Assembly (NCBI GenBank): GCA_964489405.1
Contig: CAZAYL010000024.1
Span: 1 to 16,104, forward strand
Length of the DNA: 16,104 nucleotides
Source of the DNA: CAKVOD01 sp964489405
GTDB lineage: Bacteria > Bacillota > Clostridia > Christensenellales > UBA1242
Reading direction: 5' to 3'
Shown here in pieces: positions 6,742-13,624 of this stretch. A program made the translations under genes and the position numbers. The stretch's first letter is position 1. Each line of letters opens with the position of its first letter. The notes under the pieces were generated by a model. It made no database searches, was not told the DNA's origin, and was given only the letters and a program-made list of their open reading frames with translations.

Positions 6742-7935
6742 TTATTCTTTGTGGCAATTACAATTAGGGTCTGAGCAACCGCAATCGCATTCCTCTCCGC
6801 AGCCACAATCATCATCGCAATGCTCGTGACACCCACAACCGCAATGATAGTCATTGGGGTCTATTTCAACGACCGAAAAACCTTGCACAAATTCAGCGCG
6901 TGGCATTTTTTCAGTTGTATAGAACCCCGGCTCGCCTTCCAAGACGTCAAGCAATCTATTCACAATTGTTGCGCAGGTCAACTCGACTGTTTGCGGTTTA
7001 TTAACAACAATAGTCGTTGATGGTTCGCCCTCAATTGTCCATTCATTGCTATCAAATTCGTCGCTAGCGTACACCATTCCAACGCATTCCGTCTCAAGCG
7101 TAATCCCTTCTTCCGTTTCTGTAGTAACCACTGCACTCATACCGCGGGCATCGCCTGCTTTGATGGTCATACCAAGGGTTTCAGATTTCAAATCTTTGTC
7201 GTAAATTTGTGGCACACATTTTTGCGTTTGTTTGCTAACTGTAAGCCCTAGTTGTGAACAAAGCCAGCCGTTGGTATTCCACATATATGAAGGCAAAAAT
7301 TCTCCGTTATCTATTAATTTTTGTCTTTCTTTTTCACTAATATTGTCAACGACAGCAACTTGTTCGTCAAACTCTTTCAATGTGAGACCTGCTCCGTGTG
7401 CGCGTGCAAGTGCGATGCCATAATCTTCGACATTGTAGCTCGTTCTCCCGCGAATTTTTTTAATTGACTGAGTTGACCCTGCAAGTGTAGTGATGAGATT
7501 TCCCCAATATACATCTTGGTAACCAGAACCGCAAATTGTACATCCTGTTTCTTTTGCAAGAGCATCAATTTCGGCAGTTAATTCTGGGTTTGAGTTCCAA
7601 GGGTAAAACGCTTCTTCACAAGTTGTGATTGCGTTCACACCACATTCAGCACAAACAAGCAATGGTTCTTTCAAATCTTTGAGCAAACTCATTGTTGCTA
7701 CGATGCAAATATCTGGGTTTGTTTTTGCAAACACTTCTTTTGCGTCTTTCGCATCATCGATTTTGATGCTATAATCTTTGCCGTCATTGATAACAATGCC
7801 AATATCCTTTCCTATTTTGTTTTTATCGATATCAAAAGCGCATACAATTTCCCCGCCCTTTTCATATACGTATCTCATCAAATATTGAGACATTTTGCCA
7901 CAACCATACATTGCGACTCTTAATTTTCTTTCCAT
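6742..7935 (-). CDS. Dihydrodipicolinate-reductase/2,4-diaminopentanoate-dehydrogenase-like oxidoreductase with Cys-rich tail
   Basis: This is a 397-residue NAD(P)-dependent oxidoreductase. The Rossmann start VAMYGCGKMSQYLM (7-20; G11-C-G13) and the AFDIDKNKIGKDIG segment (33-46) fit the DapB N-terminal-like family that includes clostridial 2,4-diaminopentanoate dehydrogenase of ornithine fermentation. No ornithine-aminomutase genes are nearby, so the substrate is open. Residues 364-397 are an unusual tail with 11 Cys and 4 His in 34 residues (for example HCGCGCHEHC), resembling a metallothionein or metal-chaperone tail. Family members I recall are about 340-360 residues, so the tail is an addition. 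The gene is visibly richer in G+C than its neighbours (about 45% in sampled lines). GGAGG precedes the ATG; it has its own promoter and terminator. Confidence 0.75.
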   Translation of the reverse strand: MERKLRVAMYGCGKMSQYLMRYVYEKGGEIVCAFDIDKNKIGKDIGIVINDGKDYSIKIDDAKDAKEVFAKTNPDICIVATMSLLKDLKEPLLVCAECGVNAITTCEEAFYPWNSNPELTAEIDALAKETGCTICGSGYQDVYWGNLITTLAGSTQSIKKIRGRTSYNVEDYGIALARAHGAGLTLKEFDEQVAVVDNISEKERQKLIDNGEFLPSYMWNTNGWLCSQLGLTVSKQTQKCVPQIYDKDLKSETLGMTIKAGDARGMSAVVTTETEEGITLETECVGMVYASDEFDSNEWTIEGEPSTTIVVNKPQTVELTCATIVNRLLDVLEGEPGFYTTEKMPRAEFVQGFSVVEIDPNDYHCGCGCHEHCDDDCGCGEECDCGCSDPNCNCHKE

Positions 7936-7956
7936 TATAACCTCCAGAATATTACT

Positions 7957-7985
7957 ATTTTAACTAATAACAATATTTTTGTCAA
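7957..7985 (-). promoter_or_regulatory. Sigma-A promoter of the dehydrogenase gene
   Basis: On the minus strand a perfect TTGACA (7985-7980) and TAAAAT (7962-7957) are 17 bp apart. The predicted start is near 7950, about 15 bases before the ATG. Between it and the protease stop (7986-8110) lie only A- and T-tracts, with no clear terminator for the protease. Confidence 0.75.
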
Positions 7986-8110
7986 ATAAAATAAAACTAT
8001 TCTGCGATTTTTTTTGAAAAAAAGCATTTTTTTTTAAATTAAGACATATTTTTTTAACTTTTTTTCTAAAAAAATGGAAAAAACATATTTTTAGACAGTA
8101 TAAATTATTT

Positions 8111-9304
8111 TTACTTATCGAAATGCAAATATCCAAAGCCCTCGACATTCCGATTATTAACAATAGGAGTACAAAAATATTGCAATAATGTTTTTATTTG
8201 ATTTGGGGAGATACGAAAATTGTATTTTTCGAATATTAATGCACATATTCCTGCAACTATAGGCGCACTAACACTTGTTCCACTCATTTGAGTGTAATTA
8301 CTCAAACATCCGCACGATATTATATTTACTCCCGAAACAATTAAGTCTGGTTTGTAAAATTCAAATGCTGGTCCACGCGATGAAAAATCTGCTATTTTAA
8401 ATTTTTCTTTGTAATAATTTTCATTTTCATCTCGCGCGTCATCTAGCGCCCCTACAGTTATGATTTTTCTGCATGCTCCTGGCGATTTTATTGTTTGCTT
8501 CTCGGGCCCACTATTGCCCCCTGCAGCTACGACGGCAATTCCACTATCCCAAAGCCGTTCTGCCCCTTTCATTAATGGGTCACTCTTTGATGTAGGAACT
8601 GCTCCAAAACTCATACATACAACTTTGATGTTATATTTTTCTTTATTATCAAACACCCATTGCATTGCCTCAAGCATTTCTACGGATGTTGATTGCCCAT
8701 CTTTATCTAGCGCTTTTAGTATAATTAAATTACACATTGGAGCAATTCCACAATATTTTTTCCCACTCATTATTCCATTCCCGCCAACAAGCCCAGCAAC
8801 AAATGTTCCGTGCCCATTATCATCATAAAATGATGCTGTATCATTTACAAAAAATGAATTGGAATTTTTAATTTCTTTATTTATATTTCTTTTGATAAAA
8901 TCAACAAATTTTATAATTCTATTTTTCGGATACAAAAAATCTAAATGTGGGTGTACCCCTGTATCTATTATTGCTACTGTTACTCCAGCTCCAAACAATC
9001 CTGCACTATAAAATTGATTGACATTAATAATTTTTTTTGCAATTGAACTTTGTGCAAAAACAGTTGTTTGTGAGGAAATAAAAACGACATTATTTATTGC
9101 CTTTAATTCTTGCAATTCTTGTAAATCTATTTCAAGACATATTGCATTAATAAAAGGAAAAACTGCTTTGATTTTATAATTTTTCAAGTTAAACAAATTA
9201 ATTGCTTTCTCAAAATTTTTAACAAAAACTATAATATCAATGTGCAATGACTTGTTTTGCAATGTTTTTACTAAATGAGATAAATTATTATCTAATTTTT
9301 GCAT
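8111..9304 (-). CDS. Subtilisin-like serine protease (S8), probably intracellular
   Basis: This 397-residue S8 peptidase has an intact catalytic triad: D114 in AIIDTGVHPHLDF, H165 in DDNGHGTFVAG, and S344 in MSGTSVSAPIVAG, with oxyanion N264 in AAGGNSGP. Residues 1-85 form an N-terminal domain like an inhibitor/propeptide, ending before the mature fold at about 90. No signal peptide or lipobox is present, so it may act in the cytoplasm, like AprX or IspA-type proteases, though export by another route cannot be excluded. No C-terminal P-domain or repeats are seen. GGAG precedes the ATG. A long palindrome ends 15 bp upstream, and a small unknown gene lies before that in the same direction. The substrate is unknown. 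Confidence 0.9.
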   Translation of the reverse strand: MQKLDNNLSHLVKTLQNKSLHIDIIVFVKNFEKAINLFNLKNYKIKAVFPFINAICLEIDLQELQELKAINNVVFISSQTTVFAQSSIAKKIINVNQFYSAGLFGAGVTVAIIDTGVHPHLDFLYPKNRIIKFVDFIKRNINKEIKNSNSFFVNDTASFYDDNGHGTFVAGLVGGNGIMSGKKYCGIAPMCNLIILKALDKDGQSTSVEMLEAMQWVFDNKEKYNIKVVCMSFGAVPTSKSDPLMKGAERLWDSGIAVVAAGGNSGPEKQTIKSPGACRKIITVGALDDARDENENYYKEKFKIADFSSRGPAFEFYKPDLIVSGVNIISCGCLSNYTQMSGTSVSAPIVAGICALIFEKYNFRISPNQIKTLLQYFCTPIVNNRNVEGFGYLHFDK

Positions 9305-9318
9305 AATTCTCCATATAC

Positions 9319-9358
9319 TATATGTAGTGTATTACTTTCAAGTACTACACTACATATA
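9319..9358. repeat. 40-bp palindrome upstream of the S8 protease
   Basis: TATATGTAGTGTA (9319-9331) is exactly complementary to TACACTACATATA (9346-9358). Four more pairs (TACT 9333-9336 with AGTA 9341-9344) continue inside, after one mismatch, to a 4-nt loop. It lies between the 106-residue gene and the protease ATG on the minus strand. No T-run follows on either strand, so it is not a typical terminator. An operator for a dimeric repressor or an RNA element controlling protease translation fits better. Confidence 0.7.
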
Positions 9359-9376
9359 AGATATTTACAAAGTTTT

Positions 9377-9697
9377 TTATTGAATTAAAAGTAAAAGATT
9401 TCGCATTTTTTCAAGTTGCTCTTCATTTAATAATGGAGAAATAATGTTGGCTATATTTTGTATTTCTTGCGAATTAAATGTTCCATTGCGCTTCTTTTCA
9501 TTGATTAAATTAAAGAATTCTGCGATCAACTCTGGTTCGCTAAGGTTTTGAAATTTATCAATTAATTCTTCTACTTGTGCTCCATATCTCTCTTTAAGCG
9601 ACTGCATTGCGTCTTGTTCTTCATTGCTCATTTTTACATTGCCATTATTTTTTATAAAATCATCAATTGGGGTGTCTTTAAAGTCTTTTATGTCCAT
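9377..9697 (-). CDS. Small acidic helical protein, unknown function
   Basis: I do not recognise this 106-residue protein. It is soluble, charged and mostly helical, with no membrane segment, signal or cysteine. The pattern YGAQVEELIDKFQNLSEPEL (38-57), then EFFNLINEKKRNGTFNSQEI (60-79), then a C-terminal LLNEEQLEKMRNLLLLI (89-105), suggests three amphipathic helices. AAGGAG precedes the ATG at 9697, so translation is well supported. It lies upstream of the S8 protease in the same direction with 72 bp between them, and is divergent from another small unknown gene at 9772. A functional link among the three is possible, but only position supports it. Confidence 0.6.
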   Translation of the reverse strand: MDIKDFKDTPIDDFIKNNGNVKMSNEEQDAMQSLKERYGAQVEELIDKFQNLSEPELIAEFFNLINEKKRNGTFNSQEIQNIANIISPLLNEEQLEKMRNLLLLIQ

Positions 9698-9716
9698 ATG
9701 CTTCTCCTTATATATT

Positions 9717-9746
9717 TGAACATTATATTCTATGCAAACATAAAAT
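9717..9746. promoter_or_regulatory. Divergent promoter region of two small genes
   Basis: The 74-bp gap between divergent starts (9697 and 9772) must hold both promoters. For the + strand, TTGAAC (9717-9722) and TAAAAT (9741-9746) are 18 bp apart. For the minus strand, a TATAAT lies at 9727-9722 with no good -35. The minus strand also reads CATAGAATA here, similar to a sigma-K or sigma-E -10, but without a matching -35. Confidence 0.35.
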
Positions 9747-9771
9747 ATTTTGACATTCGTTTAGGAAAATT

Positions 9772-10077
9772 ATGAATAATATTGAAAATTTGTATGTTGT
9801 TATTAAAAATTTTTTACCTTATGCGGGCAATTATTTGAAAGATTCCCCTATTGAACCATATTTACCTCAATTGCAAGGAATAATTGATATGATTGAGGCA
9901 TTAGGTGGTGTTCAAACTATTTCAAAAATTACCACATTAATTACTCAAACAAAAAACGCTAATGAATCAGTTTTTGTTGCTCCCAACTTATCCAATAATG
10001 CTAATATTATACAACAAAAAGTATCAATGAAAAATAAAAACAATCTAAAAAATATTGATAGTTACGTTAGAATTTAA
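9772..10077 (+). CDS. Small protein, unknown function
   Basis: I do not recognise this 101-residue protein. Residues 1-60 look like amphipathic helices, with YLKDSPIEPYLPQLQGIIDM (21-40) followed by EALGGVQTISKITTLITQT. Residues 61-101 are polar, rich in Asn and Lys, and probably disordered. There are no cysteines and no clear membrane segment. TAGGA lies six bases before the ATG. It is divergent from the 106-residue gene and ends four bases before the stop of the convergent transglycosylase. The frame is open from start to stop and the gap on either side is short, so a real gene is likely, though the evidence is weaker than for its neighbours. Confidence 0.5.
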   Translation: MNNIENLYVVIKNFLPYAGNYLKDSPIEPYLPQLQGIIDMIEALGGVQTISKITTLITQTKNANESVFVAPNLSNNANIIQQKVSMKNKNNLKNIDSYVRI

Positions 10078-10081
10078 TTTT

Positions 10082-10636
10082 TTAATATTTTAACTCAAAT
10101 CTTGTGATATATCTCGATTTGTTTTTTATTACCTTATCTACATACTCATTTGTTTCCTGAAGGGGAGTAATTTTTAACCTTTTTTCAGTGCCTAGAAATT
10201 CTTCTTTAAGAAGCCATTTTTTGACTAATCCCTCTCCTGCATTGTATGCACAAAGTGCTGTGTATTCATCTCCAAATTTATCTAGCAAATAGCGCAAATA
10301 ATATGCCCCCATTTCGATGTTATACTTTGGGTCATAAAGTTTTGCTATACTAAAATCAATTTTCATTTTATCAGCAAGCCATTGTGCAGTTGTTGGCATA
10401 AGTTGCATCAACCCAATTGCTCCCGCTCGCGATTCGCTCAAATTGTCAAAACTACTTTCTTCATTAATGAGACTTGCAATTAATTCTGGTTCGATATGAT
10501 TTACATAACTAGCCGTCTTGATTTCTTGCTTGTATTTTAAGGGATATAATACTTCAATATAAATGTATGTTGTTAAAAAAGATACAATTACGACAAACAC
10601 GCTCAAAAAAACGGATAAAATCTTAATTTTATTCAT
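10082..10636 (-). CDS. Membrane-anchored lytic transglycosylase (SLT domain)
   Basis: This enzyme cleaves the MurNAc-GlcNAc bond of peptidoglycan and forms 1,6-anhydroMurNAc. The 184 residues comprise an N-terminal signal anchor (about 6-29) and an Slt70-type domain. The motifs are in order: catalytic E60 in SLINEESSF; GAIGLMQLMPTTA (72-84); YDPKYNIEMGAYYL (101-114); CAYNAGEG (129-136). It resembles the short single-domain YjbJ-type enzymes of spore formers. The ATG at 10636 has no recognisable Shine-Dalgarno (the upstream bases are only A and T), so initiation may be weak or at an unstructured leader. It is convergent with the 101-residue gene and divergent from the YlbJ-like gene. Confidence 0.9.
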   Translation of the reverse strand: MNKIKILSVFLSVFVVIVSFLTTYIYIEVLYPLKYKQEIKTASYVNHIEPELIASLINEESSFDNLSESRAGAIGLMQLMPTTAQWLADKMKIDFSIAKLYDPKYNIEMGAYYLRYLLDKFGDEYTALCAYNAGEGLVKKWLLKEEFLGTEKRLKITPLQETNEYVDKVIKNKSRYITRFELKY

Positions 10637-10742
10637 ATTTTATATTATGTATTATTTGTATTATTATACTATTTACACTAATAGAAATATTTCTCGACAG
10701 GTACTTCCGCATAAGTAAATATTGATTTTCATAATTATAAAT

Positions 10743-11741
10743 ATGAAAACAATTACAAAAACTCAAAAAATAAGCCTTTTATTTACACTCTTATTATTTG
10801 CTATAATTATTTTTTTAATTATCAATCCAAATAGATATATAAATTCGGCATACAACGGGATTTTGATTTGGGCAAAAGCTGTATTGCCAGCTTTATTCCC
10901 ATTCTTTTTTATCACGAAACTTCTAACAGAATTGGGCGGAATAAAAACACTAGCTAATTACTTTCAACTAATTATGCAGAAAATTTTTCACGTAAATGGT
11001 ATGAGCTCTTATGTTCTTTTAATGAGTATAATGAGTGGATACCCTGTAGGAGCGAAAATTACTAGCGAACTTTATGAAAAAAATATTATAAAAAATGATG
11101 AAGCGATTAGGCTTATAACTTTCACATCTACATCAGGGCCCTTGTTTATTATCGGAACTGTAGGTGCGGGAATGTTCGTCAGTGCAAAAATGGGTTTTAT
11201 TATGCTTTTTTCCCATTTCTTAGGGGCAATATTTAATGGTTTATTATACAGAAATTATAAATATATACCTATCACAAAATCTACAAAAAACAAATTTAGA
11301 TTTGATGCAATTGATGAAAATATTTTAGAAAAATCAATGCTAAGCGCAATAAATTCTATTCTTATCGTTGGTGGGTACATTTCAATCTCTTTTATTTTAA
11401 TTGACATTTTAACTGATATAGGCATAATCAATGCTTTGAATTCTATAGTAAAGCCAATTTTGTCATTTTTTGAAATTGATAGTAATCTTTCTAACGCGAT
11501 TGTAGTTGGTTTTATTGAAATGACGAGGGGATGTTATGAACTTTCGACGTGTTTTACAGATTATACTACAGCAACAACTATTTGTACTTTTATCATCAGT
11601 TTTAGTGGGCTATCAACTATGCTTCAGGCGATGACATTTTTACAGCGTTGCAATGTAAAAATATCTTTCTTTTTTAAACAAAAAATAACACACGCCATTC
11701 TTGCGTGTGCTATATCTTATTTCTTTTGTAAAATACTATAA
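10743..11741 (+). CDS. YlbJ-like sporulation/nucleoside-gate membrane protein
   Basis: This is a 332-residue polytopic membrane protein. SGYPVGAKITSEL (98-110) and TSTSGPLFIIGTVGAGMF (128-145) match the YlbJ family, which contains the Gate (nucleoside-recognition) fold and, in Bacillus, is a sporulation gene needed for spore cortex formation. About eight hydrophobic segments are visible, with a mirrored second half. The frame can start at a TTG at 10722; I prefer the ATG at 10743, although neither has a good ribosome site. The 3' end overlaps the convergent gene at 11736 by six bases and contains that gene's terminator. The family call is good; an active sporulation role is inferred from relatives. 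Confidence 0.75.
   Translation: MKTITKTQKISLLFTLLLFAIIIFLIINPNRYINSAYNGILIWAKAVLPALFPFFFITKLLTELGGIKTLANYFQLIMQKIFHVNGMSSYVLLMSIMSGYPVGAKITSELYEKNIIKNDEAIRLITFTSTSGPLFIIGTVGAGMFVSAKMGFIMLFSHFLGAIFNGLLYRNYKYIPITKSTKNKFRFDAIDENILEKSMLSAINSILIVGGYISISFILIDILTDIGIINALNSIVKPILSFFEIDSNLSNAIVVGFIEMTRGCYELSTCFTDYTTATTICTFIISFSGLSTMLQAMTFLQRCNVKISFFFKQKITHAILACAISYFFCKIL
11681..11709 (-). terminator. Terminator of the minus-strand gene at 11736, inside the YlbJ-like gene
   Basis: Minus strand: CACACGC (11709-11703) pairs with GCGTGTG (11695-11689) around a 7-nt loop, followed by TTATTTTT (11688-11681). The structure lies entirely within the coding 3' end of the opposing gene. On the + strand no T-run follows, so it terminates the minus transcript only. 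Confidence 0.65.
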
Positions 11742-12494
11742 TTTATTACACAAGTCTTTTAATTTTTGCGTTTCATAACGAACGGACTTAATTTTTGTTG
11801 AACTGCTGATTATTGCATCGGCAAGTGCAAAAATTATTAATTTATTATTTATTTTTACTGCCTCTCGAAATGCCTTTAAATAAAATTCAAGTTCTTCAAG
11901 CTTAAATTCTTTAACCTTATAGTCATCTTTAATTATTTCCTGAATGTCATCAGCAACTTTTAGCAATTTATCATTAATTTCATAAATAGACGTGTCTTCT
12001 TCTACATTTTCGACTTCATCTCTTTCTTGCTCTTCTTCTTTCTTTATACTCTTTTGTATGTATTTATTTTGATTTTCAAGGTTTAAAAGAGCATTTTTAA
12101 ATGGTAAGATAAAATAATGTCCAAAATTTGAGAAACAATCGCTCAAAACACCATTAAATAAAAAATACTTTCTTATAAATGACTCAAAATCAATTTTTTC
12201 ATCAACAATTCGTTGCATTATACTATAACATAACGCAACAATTTCAGTGTTTTCTTTGGGCATTATAAAATCTTTCTGCTGTAATTGATGAATTGAAATG
12301 GCTTTCCCGAATTCAGTTATAAAATCAAAATCGACCAAACATCTATTAACAACTTCCATTAACGATTTATCTTCCTGAATTGTACTCAAAAGCTTCTTTA
12401 CATTATCGCAATTAAGCATAATGTATTTCACATCAATAAAAGCTGTACATTCATCAATAAATGGTCTTCCAAAATTATTTTCATTCGTTTGCAT
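11736..12494 (-). CDS. Hypothetical helical protein, unknown function
   Basis: I do not recognise this 252-residue protein. It is soluble and largely helical. Residues 1-150 hold hydrophobic helices broken by charged stretches. An acidic and lysine-rich linker with coiled-coil character (about 154-175, KKEEEQERDEVENVEED) follows, then a helical C-terminus with KEFKLEELEFYLKAFREAV. There are no catalytic motifs or signal peptide. The frame opens at 12524, but that codon lies next to the -10 box. The ATG at 12494, preceded by GGAG, is chosen. It is divergent from the DUF4364 gene, with both promoters in the 137-bp gap, and overlaps the YlbJ-like gene tail to tail. Confidence 0.6.
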   Translation of the reverse strand: MQTNENNFGRPFIDECTAFIDVKYIMLNCDNVKKLLSTIQEDKSLMEVVNRCLVDFDFITEFGKAISIHQLQQKDFIMPKENTEIVALCYSIMQRIVDEKIDFESFIRKYFLFNGVLSDCFSNFGHYFILPFKNALLNLENQNKYIQKSIKKEEEQERDEVENVEEDTSIYEINDKLLKVADDIQEIIKDDYKVKEFKLEELEFYLKAFREAVKINNKLIIFALADAIISSSTKIKSVRYETQKLKDLCNKL

Positions 12495-12514
12495 AATATA
12501 ACTCCAACTTTGAT

Positions 12515-12543
12515 AGTATATCATAATCCTAAAAATAATACAA
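12515..12543 (-). promoter_or_regulatory. Promoter of the 252-residue hypothetical gene
   Basis: Minus strand TTGTAT (12543-12538) and TATACT (12520-12515) are 17 bp apart, giving a start near 12508 and a leader of about 14 bases before the ATG at 12494. This supports the shorter start. Confidence 0.55.
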
Positions 12544-12573
12544 ATATTTTTAATATCTTTATATTCAAAACAG

Positions 12574-12602
12574 TTGGCAAATTCAAAAAATTATGATAAA
12601 AT
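12574..12602 (+). promoter_or_regulatory. Promoter of the DUF4364-TSCPD pair
   Basis: TTGGCA (12574-12579) and TAAAAT (12597-12602) are 17 bp apart. The start near 12609 precedes AAGGAGG (12617-12623) and the TTG start at 12632. Confidence 0.65.
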
Positions 12603-12631
12603 ATTTTTAATGTTTTAAGGAGGTTAAAATC

Positions 12632-13177
12632 TTGAATACACAATTTGTTCCTGATGAAACGGAAAATAAACTAATTTTGTTGTTTGTACTTGATAAAATG
12701 GAAATCCCTTTAACCGAAAATTCAATTATGGATATTACAACAAGTAGAAATTCGTGGCTCTCATATATGGATTGCAAAGATATTCTTTGGCAATTAGTAA
12801 AAGCAAAATTTGTTTATTATGAATTAAATCCAAACAATAAGGAAGACGGTCTGTATTCAATCACTGCGGAAGGTCGCGATTGTTTATCTCATTTTTTTGC
12901 TAAGATACCTCAATCCATTCGTGAAGATATTGCCACTTTTTGTAAACAAAATAGAATAAATTTCAAACGTGCGCAAGAATATGTTTCAGTATATCACAAA
13001 AATAACGACGGTTTTCATACAGTTGTTTTGAGAATCAATAGTCCAAAGGGATTTCAGCCACTACTAAAGATTCAACTTAAAGTTGACTCAAGACGTAGTG
13101 CAATTGGTGCTTGCAAGAAATGGGAAGAAAAAGCACCTATAATATACGAAAAAATCATTGAAGACTTGCTTGATTAG
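12632..13177 (+). CDS. DUF4364 family protein (winged-helix-like)
   Basis: This 181-residue protein matches DUF4364, a family widespread in Clostridia with a winged-helix-like N-terminus and no assigned function. The N-terminal part (about 10-75: NKLILLFVLDKMEIPLTENS, then a helix with SWLSYMDCKDILWQLVKAKF, then YELNPNNKEDGLYSITAEGR) has the order expected for a PadR/MarR-like wing. The C-terminal part is a beta-rich domain with FHTVVLRINSPKG. The only start with a strong ribosome site is TTG at 12632, eight bases after AAGGAGG. The TSCPD gene follows 10 bp after the stop. A regulatory role is inferred from fold only. Confidence 0.75.
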   Translation: MNTQFVPDETENKLILLFVLDKMEIPLTENSIMDITTSRNSWLSYMDCKDILWQLVKAKFVYYELNPNNKEDGLYSITAEGRDCLSHFFAKIPQSIREDIATFCKQNRINFKRAQEYVSVYHKNNDGFHTVVLRINSPKGFQPLLKIQLKVDSRRSAIGACKKWEEKAPIIYEKIIEDLLD

Positions 13178-13187
13178 GAGGAAATAT

Positions 13188-13565
13188 ATGATCAAAAACG
13201 AAAAAATATCTACAACCAAACCTCAATCCTATTATAAACCACAAGGAATTTGTTTTACACAATTTGTTATAAATTTTGATGTTGATGAAAATGGTGAATT
13301 GATTTGTCGAGATTTTAGAACCTTGGGAGATGGGTGTAAGGGTGTGATAAGTATTTTAAATCACACAATTAATGGTAAATACGCTAAAGATGTTTCTAAA
13401 GAACTCTATGAAATAGGAATATGCAAAAACAATACTTCGTGTGCTATTGAACTTGCAAAAGCAATAGATGAAGCTGTTTTAGTAAATAGTGGCGTTGACA
13501 TTACACAAATGCCAAGCAAGAGAAAACCCCCAATTACAAATATTTTATCGAATAGTAAAAGATAA
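13188..13565 (+). CDS. TSCPD domain protein (TIGR03905-like)
   Basis: This 125-residue protein resembles the small clostridial TSCPD proteins, a domain also found at the C-terminus of some class II ribonucleotide reductases. GDGCKGVISILNHTINGK (47-64) and TSCAIELAKAI (83-93) align with the conserved GGC-G and TSCPD-LA-AI motifs. The cysteines C22, C50 and C85 are kept, but the name-giving Pro-Asp is Ala-Ile here (bases read directly: TCG TGT GCT ATT). The function is unknown; the cysteines suggest metal or redox work. The frame opens earlier, but AGGAGG (13176-13181) six bases before the ATG at 13188 decides the start, and this site overlaps the end of the DUF4364 gene. A strong terminator follows. 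Confidence 0.75.
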   Translation: MIKNEKISTTKPQSYYKPQGICFTQFVINFDVDENGELICRDFRTLGDGCKGVISILNHTINGKYAKDVSKELYEIGICKNNTSCAIELAKAIDEAVLVNSGVDITQMPSKRKPPITNILSNSKR

Positions 13566-13586
13566 TTTTATGTTATATTGAAAGAG

Positions 13587-13618
13587 AAGCTAGCTAATTT
13601 ACCCATAGCTAGCTTTTT
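13587..13618 (+). terminator. Terminator after the TSCPD gene
   Basis: AAGCTAGCTA (13587-13596) pairs perfectly with TAGCTAGCTT (13606-13615) around a 9-nt loop, with TTTTT at 13614-13618. It stops seven bases before the stop codon of the convergent binding-protein gene and may also slow the opposite transcript, although the minus-strand T-run is broken. Confidence 0.85.
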
Positions 13619-13624
13619 CTTATG

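Noticed and set aside
7960..8163. Open frame of 67 codons on the minus strand after the protease
   Set aside because: It is a low-complexity Phe/Lys/Asn reading through A- and T-tracts, overlapping the protease 3' end and the dehydrogenase promoter.
8460..8828. Open frame of 122 codons on the + strand
   Set aside because: It is the antisense shadow of the S8 protease catalytic region, with no ribosome site.
9722..9750. Sporulation sigma-E/K promoter before the 106-residue gene
   Set aside because: The minus strand reads CATAGAATA, close to the -10 of sigma-K/E promoters, but no matching -35 lies at the right distance.
10684..10693. GAAATATTTC palindrome before the YlbJ-like gene
   Set aside because: A 10-bp AT-rich palindrome is expected by chance in DNA of this composition, and no -10/-35 pair surrounds it.
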